Origin: an uncultured Porphyromonadaceae bacterium
GTDB lineage: Bacteria; Bacteroidota; Bacteroidia; Bacteroidales; UBA11471
Assembly: GCA_900547555.1 (NCBI GenBank)
Contig: URHG01000014.1
Coordinates: forward strand, 1 to 54,712
Length of the DNA stretch: 54,712 nucleotides
Reading direction: 5' to 3'
The translations under genes were made by a program, and so were the position numbers. Of the stretch, positions 46,483 to 54,712 are shown in pieces (position 1 is the stretch's first letter; every line of letters starts with the position of its first letter). The notes beneath the pieces are model-generated. The model saw nothing but the letters and a program-made list of their open reading frames with translations. It was not told the DNA's origin and searched no databases.

Positions 46483-46830
46483 ATGAGCAAAAACAATGAC
46501 TGGAAAGAACGCCTGAATATCGTCTACTCCACCAACCCTGACTTTGCCTACCAAACCGATGATACGGAAGAGGCCGAAACTCTGCCCGCCGAAAAACAAT
46601 CGTTGCGCATCGAACTCGACAAGCGCCACCGCAACGGTAAAACAGCCACGCTCATCACGGGATTCATCGGCTCGGACGACGACTTGAAAGAGTTGGCCAA
46701 ACTGTTGAAAACCAAATGCGGAGTAGGTGGTTCGGCTCGCGACGGGGAAATTCTGATACAAGGAGATCTACGACAAAAAGTAAAAGAGATTCTCACCAAA
46801 GAGGGGTACACGCGTACCCGCATCATATAG
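46483..46830 (+). CDS. SUI1/eIF1-like translation factor (YciH family)
   Basis: Starting at the ATG at 46483 gives 115 residues. The SUI1 fold occupies the C-terminal ~80: LRIELDKRHRNGKTATLITGF, LKELAKLLKTKCGVGGSARDGEI and LIQGDLRQKVKEILTKEGY. Bacterial YciH proteins resemble eukaryotic eIF1 and may affect start-codon choice under stress. It ends 6 bases before the helicase-nuclease gene, so the two are surely co-transcribed. Confidence 0.95.
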   Translation: MSKNNDWKERLNIVYSTNPDFAYQTDDTEEAETLPAEKQSLRIELDKRHRNGKTATLITGFIGSDDDLKELAKLLKTKCGVGGSARDGEILIQGDLRQKVKEILTKEGYTRTRII

Positions 46831-46836
46831 GAACTT

Positions 46837-49800
46837 ATGTTGAATGTCTATCGAGCCTCGGCCGGTTCCGGAAAAACCTACCAGCTCACCCTCGAATATA
46901 TCAAGCTGCTCCTCGCCCCTCCCGAGCGGGAAGAAGGCCTGTTGCCCGGCGAACGTCAAAGACTTTTTCGGCGCATCTTGGCGGTAACGTTTACCAACAA
47001 GGCAACCGACGAGATGAAACAACGCATCATCAAGCAACTCGATATTCTGGCCCATACCCCGCAAGAATCGGGCTATCTCGACAAACTGCTCGGTCGGGAC
47101 GGTATCACGCACGACATCGACACCTTGAAAAAACAAGCGGCCGAACAACTGTACACATTGTTGCACGACTTTTCGGGCTTCAACATCAGTACGATCGACC
47201 GATTTTTCCAACAAATCACCCGGGCATTCATGCACGAAATCGGCTACTCGGGCGGATACAATATAGAGCTCGACAGTGCACACGTCCTTACCGAAGCCGT
47301 AGATAATCTTTTCTTCGACCTCGAAAAAAAAGAAAACAAAGAACTTTTGAAATGGCTGGTCGACTACGCCCGGCAGCAAGTAGAGGAAGACTCGTATAAA
47401 AATTTCAGAAAAAAGATAGACGAGCTGGCCGGCGAAATCTTCAAAGAAGAATTCAAAAGTCAAAGCGAGACTCTCGAAAAAAAATTGCAAGACAAGCAGT
47501 TCCTATCGAGGTTTATCGGTGCTCTCGACAAAGAGAAACGAGCATTTGAAAAGCAGGTACGCGAACGGGCTGAAGCAGCACTTACCCTTCTCTCGGCCAA
47601 CGGCCTCTCACCCGAAGATTTCAAATACGGAAACAAATCGGGTGCCATGACATTACGCAAATGGATAAACGGGAACTACACCCAACAACCGAGCGACAGA
47701 TTTTTGCAAATCGCCGATGACGAAGTAACCAAATGGTACACCAAAAGTAAAACACCCGCCGATATAAGCGATGCCATGACCCGCATAGAAACGACGTTAC
47801 GCGGACTCTTCCGGGAAATCATCTCCCTATACGGCACACCTTACAAAGAGTATCTGTCGGCACGCCACACAAAAAAATACCTCTACACGCTGGGTATCAT
47901 CAACGACATCGTAAACCACATACAAGAATATCAAAGCGAACACGGGACTCTACTGCTTTCCGATACCAACGATTTGTTGCGAAAAATAATCCGGCACGAC
48001 GACACGCCGTTCGTCTATGAAAAAATAGGAACATACGTCGACCATTTCTTCATCGACGAATTCCAAGATACCTCGGCCACCCAGTGGAAAAATTTTTATC
48101 CCCTCATCAAAGAAAGCAATGACCGGGGACTGACCAACCTGCTCGTAGGGGATGTAAAACAGAGTATCTATCGATGGAGAAACTCCGATTGGGAATTGCT
48201 CAACGAAAAGCTTCCCGATTATTTTTCGGAAAAAGAATTACACGACGAGACACTCGATACCAACTGGCGAAGCGAAAAAGAGGTCGTCCGCTTCAACAAC
48301 ACATTTTTCGACCGGGCCTCGGCCCGCTTGCAGCAGATTCTCAATGAAAACCTGCCCGCCCCCCTGCAAGACGACGACAGCTTATGCCGCAAAATAGAAC
48401 TGGCCTACCGAAACGCCGCACAAAAAATAGGCAAAGGGAAAACGAAAGAGGGCGGATATGTCGAAATCGACCTCTTCGAGAACACCCAAGAAAACGTAGA
48501 TGAAAGCCGGGCCCGAGACAAAGCCATGAATCGTACGGCAGAGATACTGCGCGACTTGCAAGACCGAGGCGTCGCATTGCGCGACATCGCCATACTGGTA
48601 CGCACCAAAGAGGAGGGAAACCGCATCGTACAATATCTGCTCCAAGAACAAGCATCATCGGCAGCCGAATCGCACTATCGGTACGACGTCATCTCCGACG
48701 AAGCCCTGTACATCGGCAACTCATCGACGGTACAACTTATCATCGCCCTGCTCGATTATCTGAACACACCGCAAGAGCCGCTGACCCGGTTCACGGCATT
48801 ATACTTGATAGAGACCGCCTATCGAAAAAAATCTCCCGACGAGGCCATTCCCGAAATATGCCGCACACTGAACAGCGAAGCAAAAGAGGAAATACTGCAT
48901 CGTGTAGAAAACTTACGGGGAGAACCGCTATATGAAATATGCGAAAAAATAATCGATCTCTTTCCTGTCGATACCAACGGAAACGAAAATGTTTTCATAC
49001 AAGCCTTTCTCGACCTCGTACTGCAATATACCGACAAACGGTCGTCCGACCTCAATTCGTTCCTTTCCTGGTGGCGCGACAAAGGGTGTACCCGCTCGCT
49101 CTCCACGCCGCAGGAACAAGATGCCGTACGCATCATGACCATACACAAATCGAAAGGTCTGGAATTCAAAATCGTCATCATTCCATTCTGCAACTGGCCT
49201 ATCGACCATCGTCCGACACAAGCGCCGATACTATGGGCCGGAACTGCCGAACCCTTCGACAATCTCCCGGTCGTTCCCATCGCCTATCACGGCGACCTGG
49301 CCTTGACAATCTACGCCCGCACCTATTTCACGGAACAAATACATACATACATCGACAATCTCAATCTGGCTTACGTGGCCTTTACCCGATCCCGGGAAGA
49401 GTTGTACATCTTCGTCCCGAAAGTCTCGGGACTGAATATTGGTACCTTATTACAAAACTGCCTCGAAGAAAACGGCGTTTCCTCATCGATAGACGGGAAA
49501 CCGTATGCCGACCTGAGCGCCGGCTATGACCGCGAAACAGGGCGGTACACACTAGGCACACCTCTTTTCCACAACGGGATCGAACATCACGAACCTCTCC
49601 AGCCGACACCCTATCGCTCGATACTCCCGGGGAAACGATTGCATCTGCGCCTTATGGGACAGAGCTTCTTCGACCCCGAAGACCGCCGTCATCATGGCTC
49701 GGTATGTCACCGCGTACTCAGTACCATTGAGACGGTCGACGACATATCCGCCGCCATACAGGAACATATACGCATAGGAGAAATCTCGATCGATGAAGGC

Positions 49801-50106
49801 CGAGAAATAGAAGCAACGCTACGCGCCCAATTATCCGAGCCGGAAAAACAATGTTGGTTCAAGGCCGGTAATCGCATTCTGAACGAACAGGAAATCCTAC
49901 ACCCGAAACAGGGCACTTACCGTCCCGACCGTATCGTCATCGATAACGCAGGAGCAACGGTCATCGACTACAAATTCGGGGCTGAACGGTCGGCCCATCG
50001 CAAACAAGTAGCCGGCTATATGAGTCTGTTGCAGGAAATGGGTTATAAGACCCGAGGATACATTTGGTATGTACCGACCGGAAAAGTGATTCCCGTAGAG
50101 ACTTGA
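46837..50106 (+). CDS. AddA/RecB-like UvrD-type helicase with C-terminal nuclease domain
   Basis: 1089 residues. Superfamily 1A helicase motifs in order: YRASAGSGKTYQ (Walker A), FIDEFQDTSATQW (Walker B), VGDVKQSIYRWRN (III), TNWRSEKEVV (IV), RIMTIHKSKGLEFK (V) and AYVAFTRSREEL (VI). The last ~150 residues form a PD-(D/E)xK nuclease with YRPDRIV and ATVIDYKFG as the metal-binding core and GSVCHRVLS as its upstream His. This is the AddA layout, processing double-strand breaks for RecA. In many Bacteroidetes addB lies beside addA; none is next to this one, so the partner must be elsewhere or the protein works alone. Downstream is a repeat-rich non-coding stretch. Confidence 0.92.
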   Translation: MLNVYRASAGSGKTYQLTLEYIKLLLAPPEREEGLLPGERQRLFRRILAVTFTNKATDEMKQRIIKQLDILAHTPQESGYLDKLLGRDGITHDIDTLKKQAAEQLYTLLHDFSGFNISTIDRFFQQITRAFMHEIGYSGGYNIELDSAHVLTEAVDNLFFDLEKKENKELLKWLVDYARQQVEEDSYKNFRKKIDELAGEIFKEEFKSQSETLEKKLQDKQFLSRFIGALDKEKRAFEKQVRERAEAALTLLSANGLSPEDFKYGNKSGAMTLRKWINGNYTQQPSDRFLQIADDEVTKWYTKSKTPADISDAMTRIETTLRGLFREIISLYGTPYKEYLSARHTKKYLYTLGIINDIVNHIQEYQSEHGTLLLSDTNDLLRKIIRHDDTPFVYEKIGTYVDHFFIDEFQDTSATQWKNFYPLIKESNDRGLTNLLVGDVKQSIYRWRNSDWELLNEKLPDYFSEKELHDETLDTNWRSEKEVVRFNNTFFDRASARLQQILNENLPAPLQDDDSLCRKIELAYRNAAQKIGKGKTKEGGYVEIDLFENTQENVDESRARDKAMNRTAEILRDLQDRGVALRDIAILVRTKEEGNRIVQYLLQEQASSAAESHYRYDVISDEALYIGNSSTVQLIIALLDYLNTPQEPLTRFTALYLIETAYRKKSPDEAIPEICRTLNSEAKEEILHRVENLRGEPLYEICEKIIDLFPVDTNGNENVFIQAFLDLVLQYTDKRSSDLNSFLSWWRDKGCTRSLSTPQEQDAVRIMTIHKSKGLEFKIVIIPFCNWPIDHRPTQAPILWAGTAEPFDNLPVVPIAYHGDLALTIYARTYFTEQIHTYIDNLNLAYVAFTRSREELYIFVPKVSGLNIGTLLQNCLEENGVSSSIDGKPYADLSAGYDRETGRYTLGTPLFHNGIEHHEPLQPTPYRSILPGKRLHLRLMGQSFFDPEDRRHHGSVCHRVLSTIETVDDISAAIQEHIRIGEISIDEGREIEATLRAQLSEPEKQCWFKAGNRILNEQEILHPKQGTYRPDRIVIDNAGATVIDYKFGAERSAHRKQVAGYMSLLQEMGYKTRGYIWYVPTGKVIPVET

Positions 50107-50771
50107 CGATTTCCAATATTCATACACAAAGGTCTCGCTTTCAAAAAAAGAGGAAATATTTTCTTATCGTCATCTCGAACGCACATGAGATGGCACAACC
50201 ATTCGTCTTTACCGTTTTCGCCATACCCAACGGGTCATGAAGGAGAAATCTCTTTTCGTCCGTATGGTTTACGTTCAAGATACATTTGTCATTCTGACGA
50301 CCGCACGGAAGAAGAAGAACCCTTCACTCAAACACATGTCATTCTGAGGTGTGAAACACCGAAGAATCTCCTGCAAAATGTTACAATCCTTACGGTAGAT
50401 TTCATTCTGAAAAACTTCGCCTTGAAAAATCCCCTACGAAATGAGCAATTATGGGATTCCTCGCATTCACTTGGAATGACAGAGTAATGTCATTCTGAAT
50501 GGAATGAAGTGGAGTGAAGAATCTCAACCGATAGAGAAAAGCGGATTCCTCGTCGGCCTACCGGCCTCACTCGGAATGACACGGCCAAAAGGCATGTTTT
50601 GTATATTTTATATAAGATCTCTTATATGCGTTAACTGTATTTTCCGTCTTCGATTCTCGGTATTGTCTAGACTATTGGCACCGGTTTGAAATGACAGCTA
50701 TGTGAGATTCCTCGCATTCGCTCGGAATGATATGACTATAATACCTCACCATTGTCATTTGGTTATACAAA
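50107..50771. repeat. Non-coding stretch with degenerate REP-like inverted repeats
   Basis: No convincing gene lies here. Seven related half-elements are visible. Left halves of the form GTCATTCTGA...GAATCTC begin near 50287, 50337, 50401 and 50488. Right halves of the form GATTCCTCG...GGAATGAC lie near 50453-50480, 50543-50580 and 50704-50730. The right half is close to the reverse complement of the left, so each left/right pair (clearest 50488-50525 with 50543-50580) could form a long imperfect hairpin. The element type is common as a dispersed repeat in bacterial genomes. It has no transposase. Confidence 0.75.
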
Positions 50772-50805
50772 AAAGAGAGTCATCGTTTTTACGATGACTC
50801 TCTTT
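50772..50805 (-). terminator. Terminator of the initiator tRNA gene
   Basis: A 14-bp perfect stem (50772-50785 with 50792-50805, 6-base loop) followed by six T on the minus strand, directly after the tRNA. Confidence 0.9.
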
Positions 50806-50810
50806 CTAAG

Positions 50811-50883
<73 letters not shown>

Positions 50884-50897
50884 ATATTTTCGTGGTG

Positions 50898-50929
50898 CAA
50901 AGATAGAATCTTTATATGGAACTTCCAAA
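50898..50929 (-). promoter_or_regulatory. Promoter of the initiator tRNA
   Basis: On the minus strand TTTG (50929-50926), 20 bases, then TATCTTTG (50905-50898): a perfect consensus pair 15 bases before the tRNA. Confidence 0.8.
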
Positions 50930-51002
50930 AAATAAATTGTTAAATATTTATATGCGACTCTTCTTAGAGCAAAATCAAGCATATAACAACGTAATAATCT
51001 GC

Positions 51003-51704
51003 TTATTCAAAATAGATACTCAACACAACAAGTCGTGAAAAAGCCTTACTTACAGCTTGGGTATATTTAATATCGAGCGGATCGACAAGGTCGTTTCGTT
51101 TATGTTTCACAATGTCGCTCAGCCCGAAACAAAACTTCAACTCGGGTATCAATTTGAAAAACGGCAGATAAATATCGCACCCTACACCTACTTCGAGATA
51201 CGTGTCATAAGTATTGAGACGCAACAAATCGTTCCGTTTTTTCGAAATGTCGATCGTCGGAGCCACCCCCAACGACAAATAAGGACAATAATTATTCAAC
51301 CTCTTGGCACTGTATTTGATACTCACGGGCATCATGATATAAGTCGATTTCAGATCGACCGTGCGCCGTGTATCACTATGTTCTTCTCGTAACTCCACCG
51401 TTTTATTACCGAACAGCAGGGTCGGGGTAAAACGAAGATTGAGATACGGACAAATATAAAGGTCGCCAACCAAGCCGACATTGAAACCGGGAGAGAAAGA
51501 GGGTACTTCGGCAAACCATGTCTCTCCGCCTCCGGTTACCGCTCCGGTATGCCGGATAGCCAAATCCTGCACATGCGTACCGACAGAAAAACCGAAATGA
51601 ATACGCCGCTGGTCGACGAACGGCAAGCGCTGCAACTTTTGTTGCTGCGCCGATACCGAAACGGCGGCAACAAAACATACCCATATGAATAATATCTTTC
51701 TCAA
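51003..51704 (-). CDS. porT: Type IX secretion protein PorT (outer-membrane beta-barrel)
   Basis: A TTG start at 51704 is proposed: it opens a clean signal peptide (RKILFIWVCF, cut after VSVSAQ) and gives 233 residues, close to the ~240 of known PorT. A TTG at 51758 would add 18 residues that spoil the signal, and no ATG is available in this frame. The mature protein is a beta-barrel with PSFSPGFNVGLVGDLYICPYLNLRFTP, STYIMMPVSIKYSAKRLNNY and YDTYLEVGVGCDIYLPFFKLIPELKF, matching the PorT family. PorT is needed for T9SS function. It is alone here and divergent from the ferredoxin gene. Confidence 0.85.
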   Translation of the reverse strand: MRKILFIWVCFVAAVSVSAQQQKLQRLPFVDQRRIHFGFSVGTHVQDLAIRHTGAVTGGGETWFAEVPSFSPGFNVGLVGDLYICPYLNLRFTPTLLFGNKTVELREEHSDTRRTVDLKSTYIMMPVSIKYSAKRLNNYCPYLSLGVAPTIDISKKRNDLLRLNTYDTYLEVGVGCDIYLPFFKLIPELKFCFGLSDIVKHKRNDLVDPLDIKYTQAVSKAFSRLVVLSIYFE

Positions 51705-51813
51705 TCGTTTTTCAGAAGTATGAGTAAAACGCAAAAACCACAGAAATATTGCCCGCAAGGAAATAAAAAGATTTGTTTAAAAATACTCTCCTCTCAAAAA
51801 AAATCCATTTTAA

Positions 51814-51844
51814 TTTGCCAGAAAAAAGAAAAGCCGTACTTTTG
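51814..51844 (+). promoter_or_regulatory. Promoter of the ferredoxin gene
   Basis: TTTG (51814-51817), 19 bases, then TACTTTTG (51837-51844), a perfect consensus pair 43 bases before the start. Confidence 0.82.
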
Positions 51845-51887
51845 CCGGACACACTTACAATTAGTATTAATTTTTAAACTCAAAACT

Positions 51888-52058
51888 ATGGCTTACGTTA
51901 TTAGCGATGATTGCATTGCTTGCGGTACTTGCATGAGCGAATGTCCCTCCGACGCTATCTCGGAAGGCGATATCTACAAAATCGATGCTGACAAATGCGT
52001 TGATTGTGGCACTTGCGCCGACGCTTGCCCCACCGGTGCTATCCACCCGGGCGAATAA
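51888..52058 (+). CDS. 2[4Fe-4S] ferredoxin
   Basis: 56 residues, a clostridial-type ferredoxin. Cys9, 12, 15 and 19 (followed by Pro) and Cys37, 40, 43 and 47 (followed by Pro) give two CxxCxxCxxxCP motifs for two low-potential [4Fe-4S] clusters. It carries electrons for enzymes such as pyruvate:ferredoxin oxidoreductase in anaerobes. The open frame continues upstream, but the ATG at 51888 gives the family's normal length. It is monocistronic, with a consensus promoter and a strong terminator, so it is likely highly expressed. Confidence 0.97.
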   Translation: MAYVISDDCIACGTCMSECPSDAISEGDIYKIDADKCVDCGTCADACPTGAIHPGE

Positions 52059-52074
52059 TCCGCAACAAAGGAAT

Positions 52075-52106
52075 AAAAAAAGCTCTGCAATAGCAGAGCT
52101 TTTTTT
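52075..52106 (+). terminator. Terminator of the ferredoxin gene
   Basis: AGCTCTGC pairs with GCAGAGCT (52081-52088 and 52093-52100), flanked by six A and six T. It lies 17 bases after the stop. Confidence 0.92.
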
Positions 52107-52193
52107 ATACATAACTCCTTTCCTGTACACTTCCGTCTCTCTCTTTTTCCGACATAAGCTATCCGAAATATCACTCCCGTTGCCCTCCACAGA

Positions 52194-52231
52194 CAGAAAA
52201 TCCCGTCCGATGTATCGGACGGGATTTTCTG
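52194..52231 (-). terminator. Terminator of the LRR protein gene
   Basis: A near-perfect 38-base palindrome (CAGAAAATCCCGTCCGA and its complement around TGTA), 22 bases past the LRR gene's stop on the minus strand, with A/T runs in the stem. Confidence 0.8.
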
Positions 52232-52253
52232 CAATTACACGATCGATTGTTCT

Positions 52254-53633
52254 TTACGGAACAATGACCTTATAAGCCTCTTTTCCGGCAACAACAAGAT
52301 AAACGCCTTGCGGCAAATCAAATTCGACCTTACCGTCAACGCACTCCTTCTCGCCGCATTTCACACTCGAAAGCGAATAGACGGCTACCGAAGTATCCGG
52401 CAAAAGATTTTCCGCGACAACACGACCGGCAACGGCATAAATGCGAACTGATGTTTCCGCCGAAGTCTCATCGATAGACGAAGCTCCTTTCTCGACTTTT
52501 ATTGCCGTCGTTACAAATGCATTCGCACCCGTAAATTTCGGGTAGAGCGTCGAAACGATTTCGCAATATACCATGTCGAGCGGAACCGCATTGAATACCG
52601 TTACACCATTTTCTACGGTATAAAGCGAAGCGTCTGCTACGGTAGTCTCGTCATATCTCCATACATAAGTTACCTCATCGTTGGAGGACACAAGCATCGA
52701 CAAGTCTATATCTTCACCGGTCATAACAGGAGTATCGGTCAATGTATAAACCGCTTGCGGAGCATAGGTATAATTCTTCACATTGAGCTGCGGTAAAGTG
52801 GCCGGGGTCAATTTGTTTCCCATACAATTCAACGTCGTCTTCACGCTGTCTACCTTCAACTCCGTCAACTGGTTGTTTTGGCAGAAAAGCGTTGCCAAGT
52901 TCAATCCCGAAGCATCGATTGATACCAATTTGCTTCCGGATACATTCACCGCGGATAATTTCGGATATACCGACAAATCCAATGATCCTTCAAACCGATT
53001 GTTCAAAGCCGTAAATGTTGTAAAACCGGGAGCTTCTGTCGGCAAGGACAGTTCTGTTATTTGGTTATCGGAAACAACCAATTTCCACAAAGAGGGAGAT
53101 TGAGAGACATCGAGTTTCGTCAAGCTGTTCTTACTCAAATCCACGCTATACAAATGAGTGTGCTTGCTCAAATCGACTTCGGCCAACTGGTTATTATTCA
53201 AAGCCAAAGATGAAATAGACAGATTATGACTCAAATCTATGGAGGTGAGAGCATGGCTCGAAACCGTAAGAGTCGTAAGATTTTCGGCCCTTGAAACATC
53301 TATCGATGAAACTTTGGATCCTTCAAGGGCGCCCAAAGCCTCAAATTTCGACAACTGGGCAGGATCGCCATACAAAGTTACCGTTCCTTCTCCGGCTACC
53401 GTCCCCGAAATAGAGGTAGGCCAATCAATATCCGGATTGGAAGCAACATTTTCATACACCACTTTTTTACCATCCCCCCAGTCGATACTGATATTTTGCA
53501 ATGTATCGACCAAATAAACGTCAAAATCGAGACTCTTACCCGGTTCAGCTTTCAGCGTGAGCATCACACCATCATTTGCTTTCAAAACGAAAGCAAACAA
53601 CATAAACATTAAAAAAAAGGTAATTTTTCTCAT
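52254..53633 (-). CDS. Secreted leucine-rich-repeat protein with a T9SS-like C-terminal domain
   Basis: Starting at the ATG at 53633 gives 459 residues: a signal peptide (~1-20), a short beta-sandwich (~25-100), then about eight LRRs (~105-285) of the form LTSIDLSHN, LAEVDLSKH and LTKLDVSQS. An Ig-like linker follows (~295-390). The last ~70 residues (VRIYAVAGRVVAENL, VAVYSLS, VEFDLPQGVYLVVAGKEAYKVIV) resemble a T9SS sorting domain. It is probably a cell-surface adhesin or binding protein displayed by the Por system; the partner is unknown. It has its own promoter region and terminator. Confidence 0.88.
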   Translation of the reverse strand: MRKITFFLMFMLFAFVLKANDGVMLTLKAEPGKSLDFDVYLVDTLQNISIDWGDGKKVVYENVASNPDIDWPTSISGTVAGEGTVTLYGDPAQLSKFEALGALEGSKVSSIDVSRAENLTTLTVSSHALTSIDLSHNLSISSLALNNNQLAEVDLSKHTHLYSVDLSKNSLTKLDVSQSPSLWKLVVSDNQITELSLPTEAPGFTTFTALNNRFEGSLDLSVYPKLSAVNVSGSKLVSIDASGLNLATLFCQNNQLTELKVDSVKTTLNCMGNKLTPATLPQLNVKNYTYAPQAVYTLTDTPVMTGEDIDLSMLVSSNDEVTYVWRYDETTVADASLYTVENGVTVFNAVPLDMVYCEIVSTLYPKFTGANAFVTTAIKVEKGASSIDETSAETSVRIYAVAGRVVAENLLPDTSVAVYSLSSVKCGEKECVDGKVEFDLPQGVYLVVAGKEAYKVIVP

Positions 53634-53659
53634 CGCAATCAAGTTTTTTTATATTATTG

Positions 53660-53681
53660 TATATCTTTGCGCAAAGATATA
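53660..53681. promoter_or_regulatory. 22-bp perfect palindrome carrying two opposed -7 elements
   Basis: TATATCTTTGC is followed directly by its reverse complement. Read on either strand it contains TATCTTTG (plus 53662-53669, minus 53679-53672), so it could drive both the LRR gene and the metalloprotease gene, or serve as an operator. A partial -33 (TTTT) exists only for the minus direction. Confidence 0.5.
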
Positions 53682-53809
53682 AATTATTGCACCAGCGAAA
53701 AACATTTTCCTGTTTTTTTGCTAAGTCCATCACAAAAAAACGGAGCAAAGAGAAAGTGTTCCTCCCTAAGACAAGCGACAAAAGATCAAACACACAGAAA
53801 CCATATCAC

Positions 53810-54712
53810 ATGAAACCTCTTAACGTAAGCCTTATCTGTTTCGCTTTGATTTTCGGTTTTTTGACCGGATTTTCAACAGACGCGTCCGCAAAAAGAAAAA
53901 AATCTTCAAAAAAGAAAAACGATACAACACTCGTCATACCCAAGCCGAAAGAGAACAAAGACAGCGTCGAGTACCGGAAACTCATAAAAGACGCCATCAC
54001 CAAAGATGGTCTTCTGACAACACATTTTACCCCACAGAAAAAGCTCTACTGGGAAATTCCCGACTCGGCTTTCGAGCACACCTATATGTTGTCGAACCGC
54101 ATCGCCGCCACCAGCAACACGCAGGACTTCGTCGCCGGACAAATGGCAACGCAACCTATCTTGCTGCAACTGAGCCGCGACAGCATCAACGTATATCTGC
54201 ATAAGGTGCAGACGCAAAACAGCGTCGACGAAAAAGAGTCGATTGCAGCAGCCTTCGACAAGAACTTCTTGAATCCCGTATTGAAAGCCTTCAAAATCGA
54301 AGCCCGCAACAAAGGGAATGTCGTCATCGATGTAACCTCTTTCTTCGGAGGGAACGAGAAATGCATCAGCCCCATAAAACCGACGAATCCTCTCTCGAAA
54401 CTGATGGGTGGAGGCAATGCCATAAAAGGCTCTTTCGTGTCGAACGCATCATCCATCACCGAAGTAAAAACATTCCCCCGGAACATTGAAATAAAAAGCA
54501 ACCTGTCGTTCAACACCACACCTATGGACGAACCCTACACCGTACAAGTACACCGGTCGTTTATCGTCCTTCCCGACGAACCCATGCGTATGCGCCTGCA
54601 AGACAGCCGCGTGGGATATTTTTACAGCGACCGGTCGCTCTATACGACAAAAAAAGATAAAGTCGACGACTACACTTTCATACACCGCTGGCGTCTCGAA
54701 CCGAAAGAAGAA
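53810..54712 (+). CDS. DUF5118/DUF5117-type zinc-dependent metalloprotease, N-terminal part
   Basis: The frame is open from the ATG at 53810 to the window edge (301 codons). It has a signal peptide ending near TDASA, followed by a Lys/Ser-rich linker. YRKLIKDAITKDGLLTTHFTPQKKLYWEIPDS and YMLSNRIAATSNTQDFVAGQM form the DUF5118-like start of a large Bacteroidetes peptidase family. The following strands (INVYLHKVQT, DVTSFFGGNEK, PMRMRLQDSRVGYF) match the DUF5117 region that begins the catalytic half. The HExxH zinc site would lie beyond the window. The call rests on the N-terminal pattern, so the catalytic status is not seen. Confidence 0.82.
   Translation, partial: MKPLNVSLICFALIFGFLTGFSTDASAKRKKSSKKKNDTTLVIPKPKENKDSVEYRKLIKDAITKDGLLTTHFTPQKKLYWEIPDSAFEHTYMLSNRIAATSNTQDFVAGQMATQPILLQLSRDSINVYLHKVQTQNSVDEKESIAAAFDKNFLNPVLKAFKIEARNKGNVVIDVTSFFGGNEKCISPIKPTNPLSKLMGGGNAIKGSFVSNASSITEVKTFPRNIEIKSNLSFNTTPMDEPYTVQVHRSFIVLPDEPMRMRLQDSRVGYFYSDRSLYTTKKDKVDDYTFIHRWRLEPKEE

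Noticed and set aside
50185..50689. Short open frames in the repeat-rich region after the addA-like gene
   Set aside because: They run through the degenerate inverted repeats, and the translated sequences show only repeat-derived residues.

Overview
The window comes from a Bacteroidales bacterium. The signs are SusC/SusD-type outer-membrane uptake genes, a one-protein hybrid two-component regulator, promoters of the Bacteroidetes form (TTTG, about 20 bases, then TAnnTTTG), and lipoproteins with acidic residues just after the lipid-bearing Cys. Type IX secretion (T9SS) genes porU, porV and porT are present. The genus Bacteroides in the strict sense lacks this system, so a Barnesiella-, Coprobacter-, Parabacteroides- or Porphyromonas-like lineage is more likely. 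That placement is inference and no rRNA is present to settle it.

Region 1 (1-23.6 kb) is a polysaccharide utilisation locus. On the minus strand a hybrid two-component sensor/regulator (14970-19214) lies upstream of a secreted PL1-like pectate lyase (12447-14552). A tightly packed operon follows: FAS1 lipoprotein A, SusC, SusD, FAS1 lipoproteins B and C, and a second SusC that runs off the left edge. Divergent from the regulator are a GH3 glycosidase and a serine hydrolase, each interrupted by a single frameshift. The likely logic is that the lyase and glycosidase cut a pectin-like glycan, the SusC/SusD and FAS1 lipoproteins capture and import the pieces, and the regulator senses them. Repeated DNA motifs in the two control regions may be its binding sites.

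Region 2 (23.7-33.5 kb) is housekeeping: a tandem-ATPase ABC protein, a FabK/nitronate-monooxygenase-type flavoprotein, a small membrane-anchored protein, two tRNA-Val genes, purB, alaS, an M23 peptidase, a MerR-type regulator and a VanZ-like protein.

Region 3 (33.6-39.1 kb, plus strand) is a run of closely spaced genes: an NSS-family sodium symporter, a small membrane protein, folP, the diadenylate cyclase cdaA, a GT39-like glycosyltransferase and GtrA.

Region 4 (39.1-46.4 kb, minus strand) holds the T9SS genes porU and porV with ispF, flanked by an exported unknown protein, a fumarylacetoacetate-hydrolase-family protein and the redox repressor Rex. Divergent from rex is a SUI1/eIF1-like gene followed by an AddA/RecB-like helicase-nuclease.

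Region 5 (50.1-54.7 kb) begins with about 700 bases of non-coding DNA filled with degenerate inverted repeats. It continues with initiator tRNA-Met, porT, a 2[4Fe-4S] ferredoxin, a leucine-rich-repeat protein with a T9SS-like tail, and the start of a DUF5118/DUF5117-type zinc metalloprotease. The T9SS cargo-like tails on the pectate lyase and the LRR protein link the secretion genes to regions 1 and 5. I saw no phage, insertion sequence, CRISPR array or defence island.
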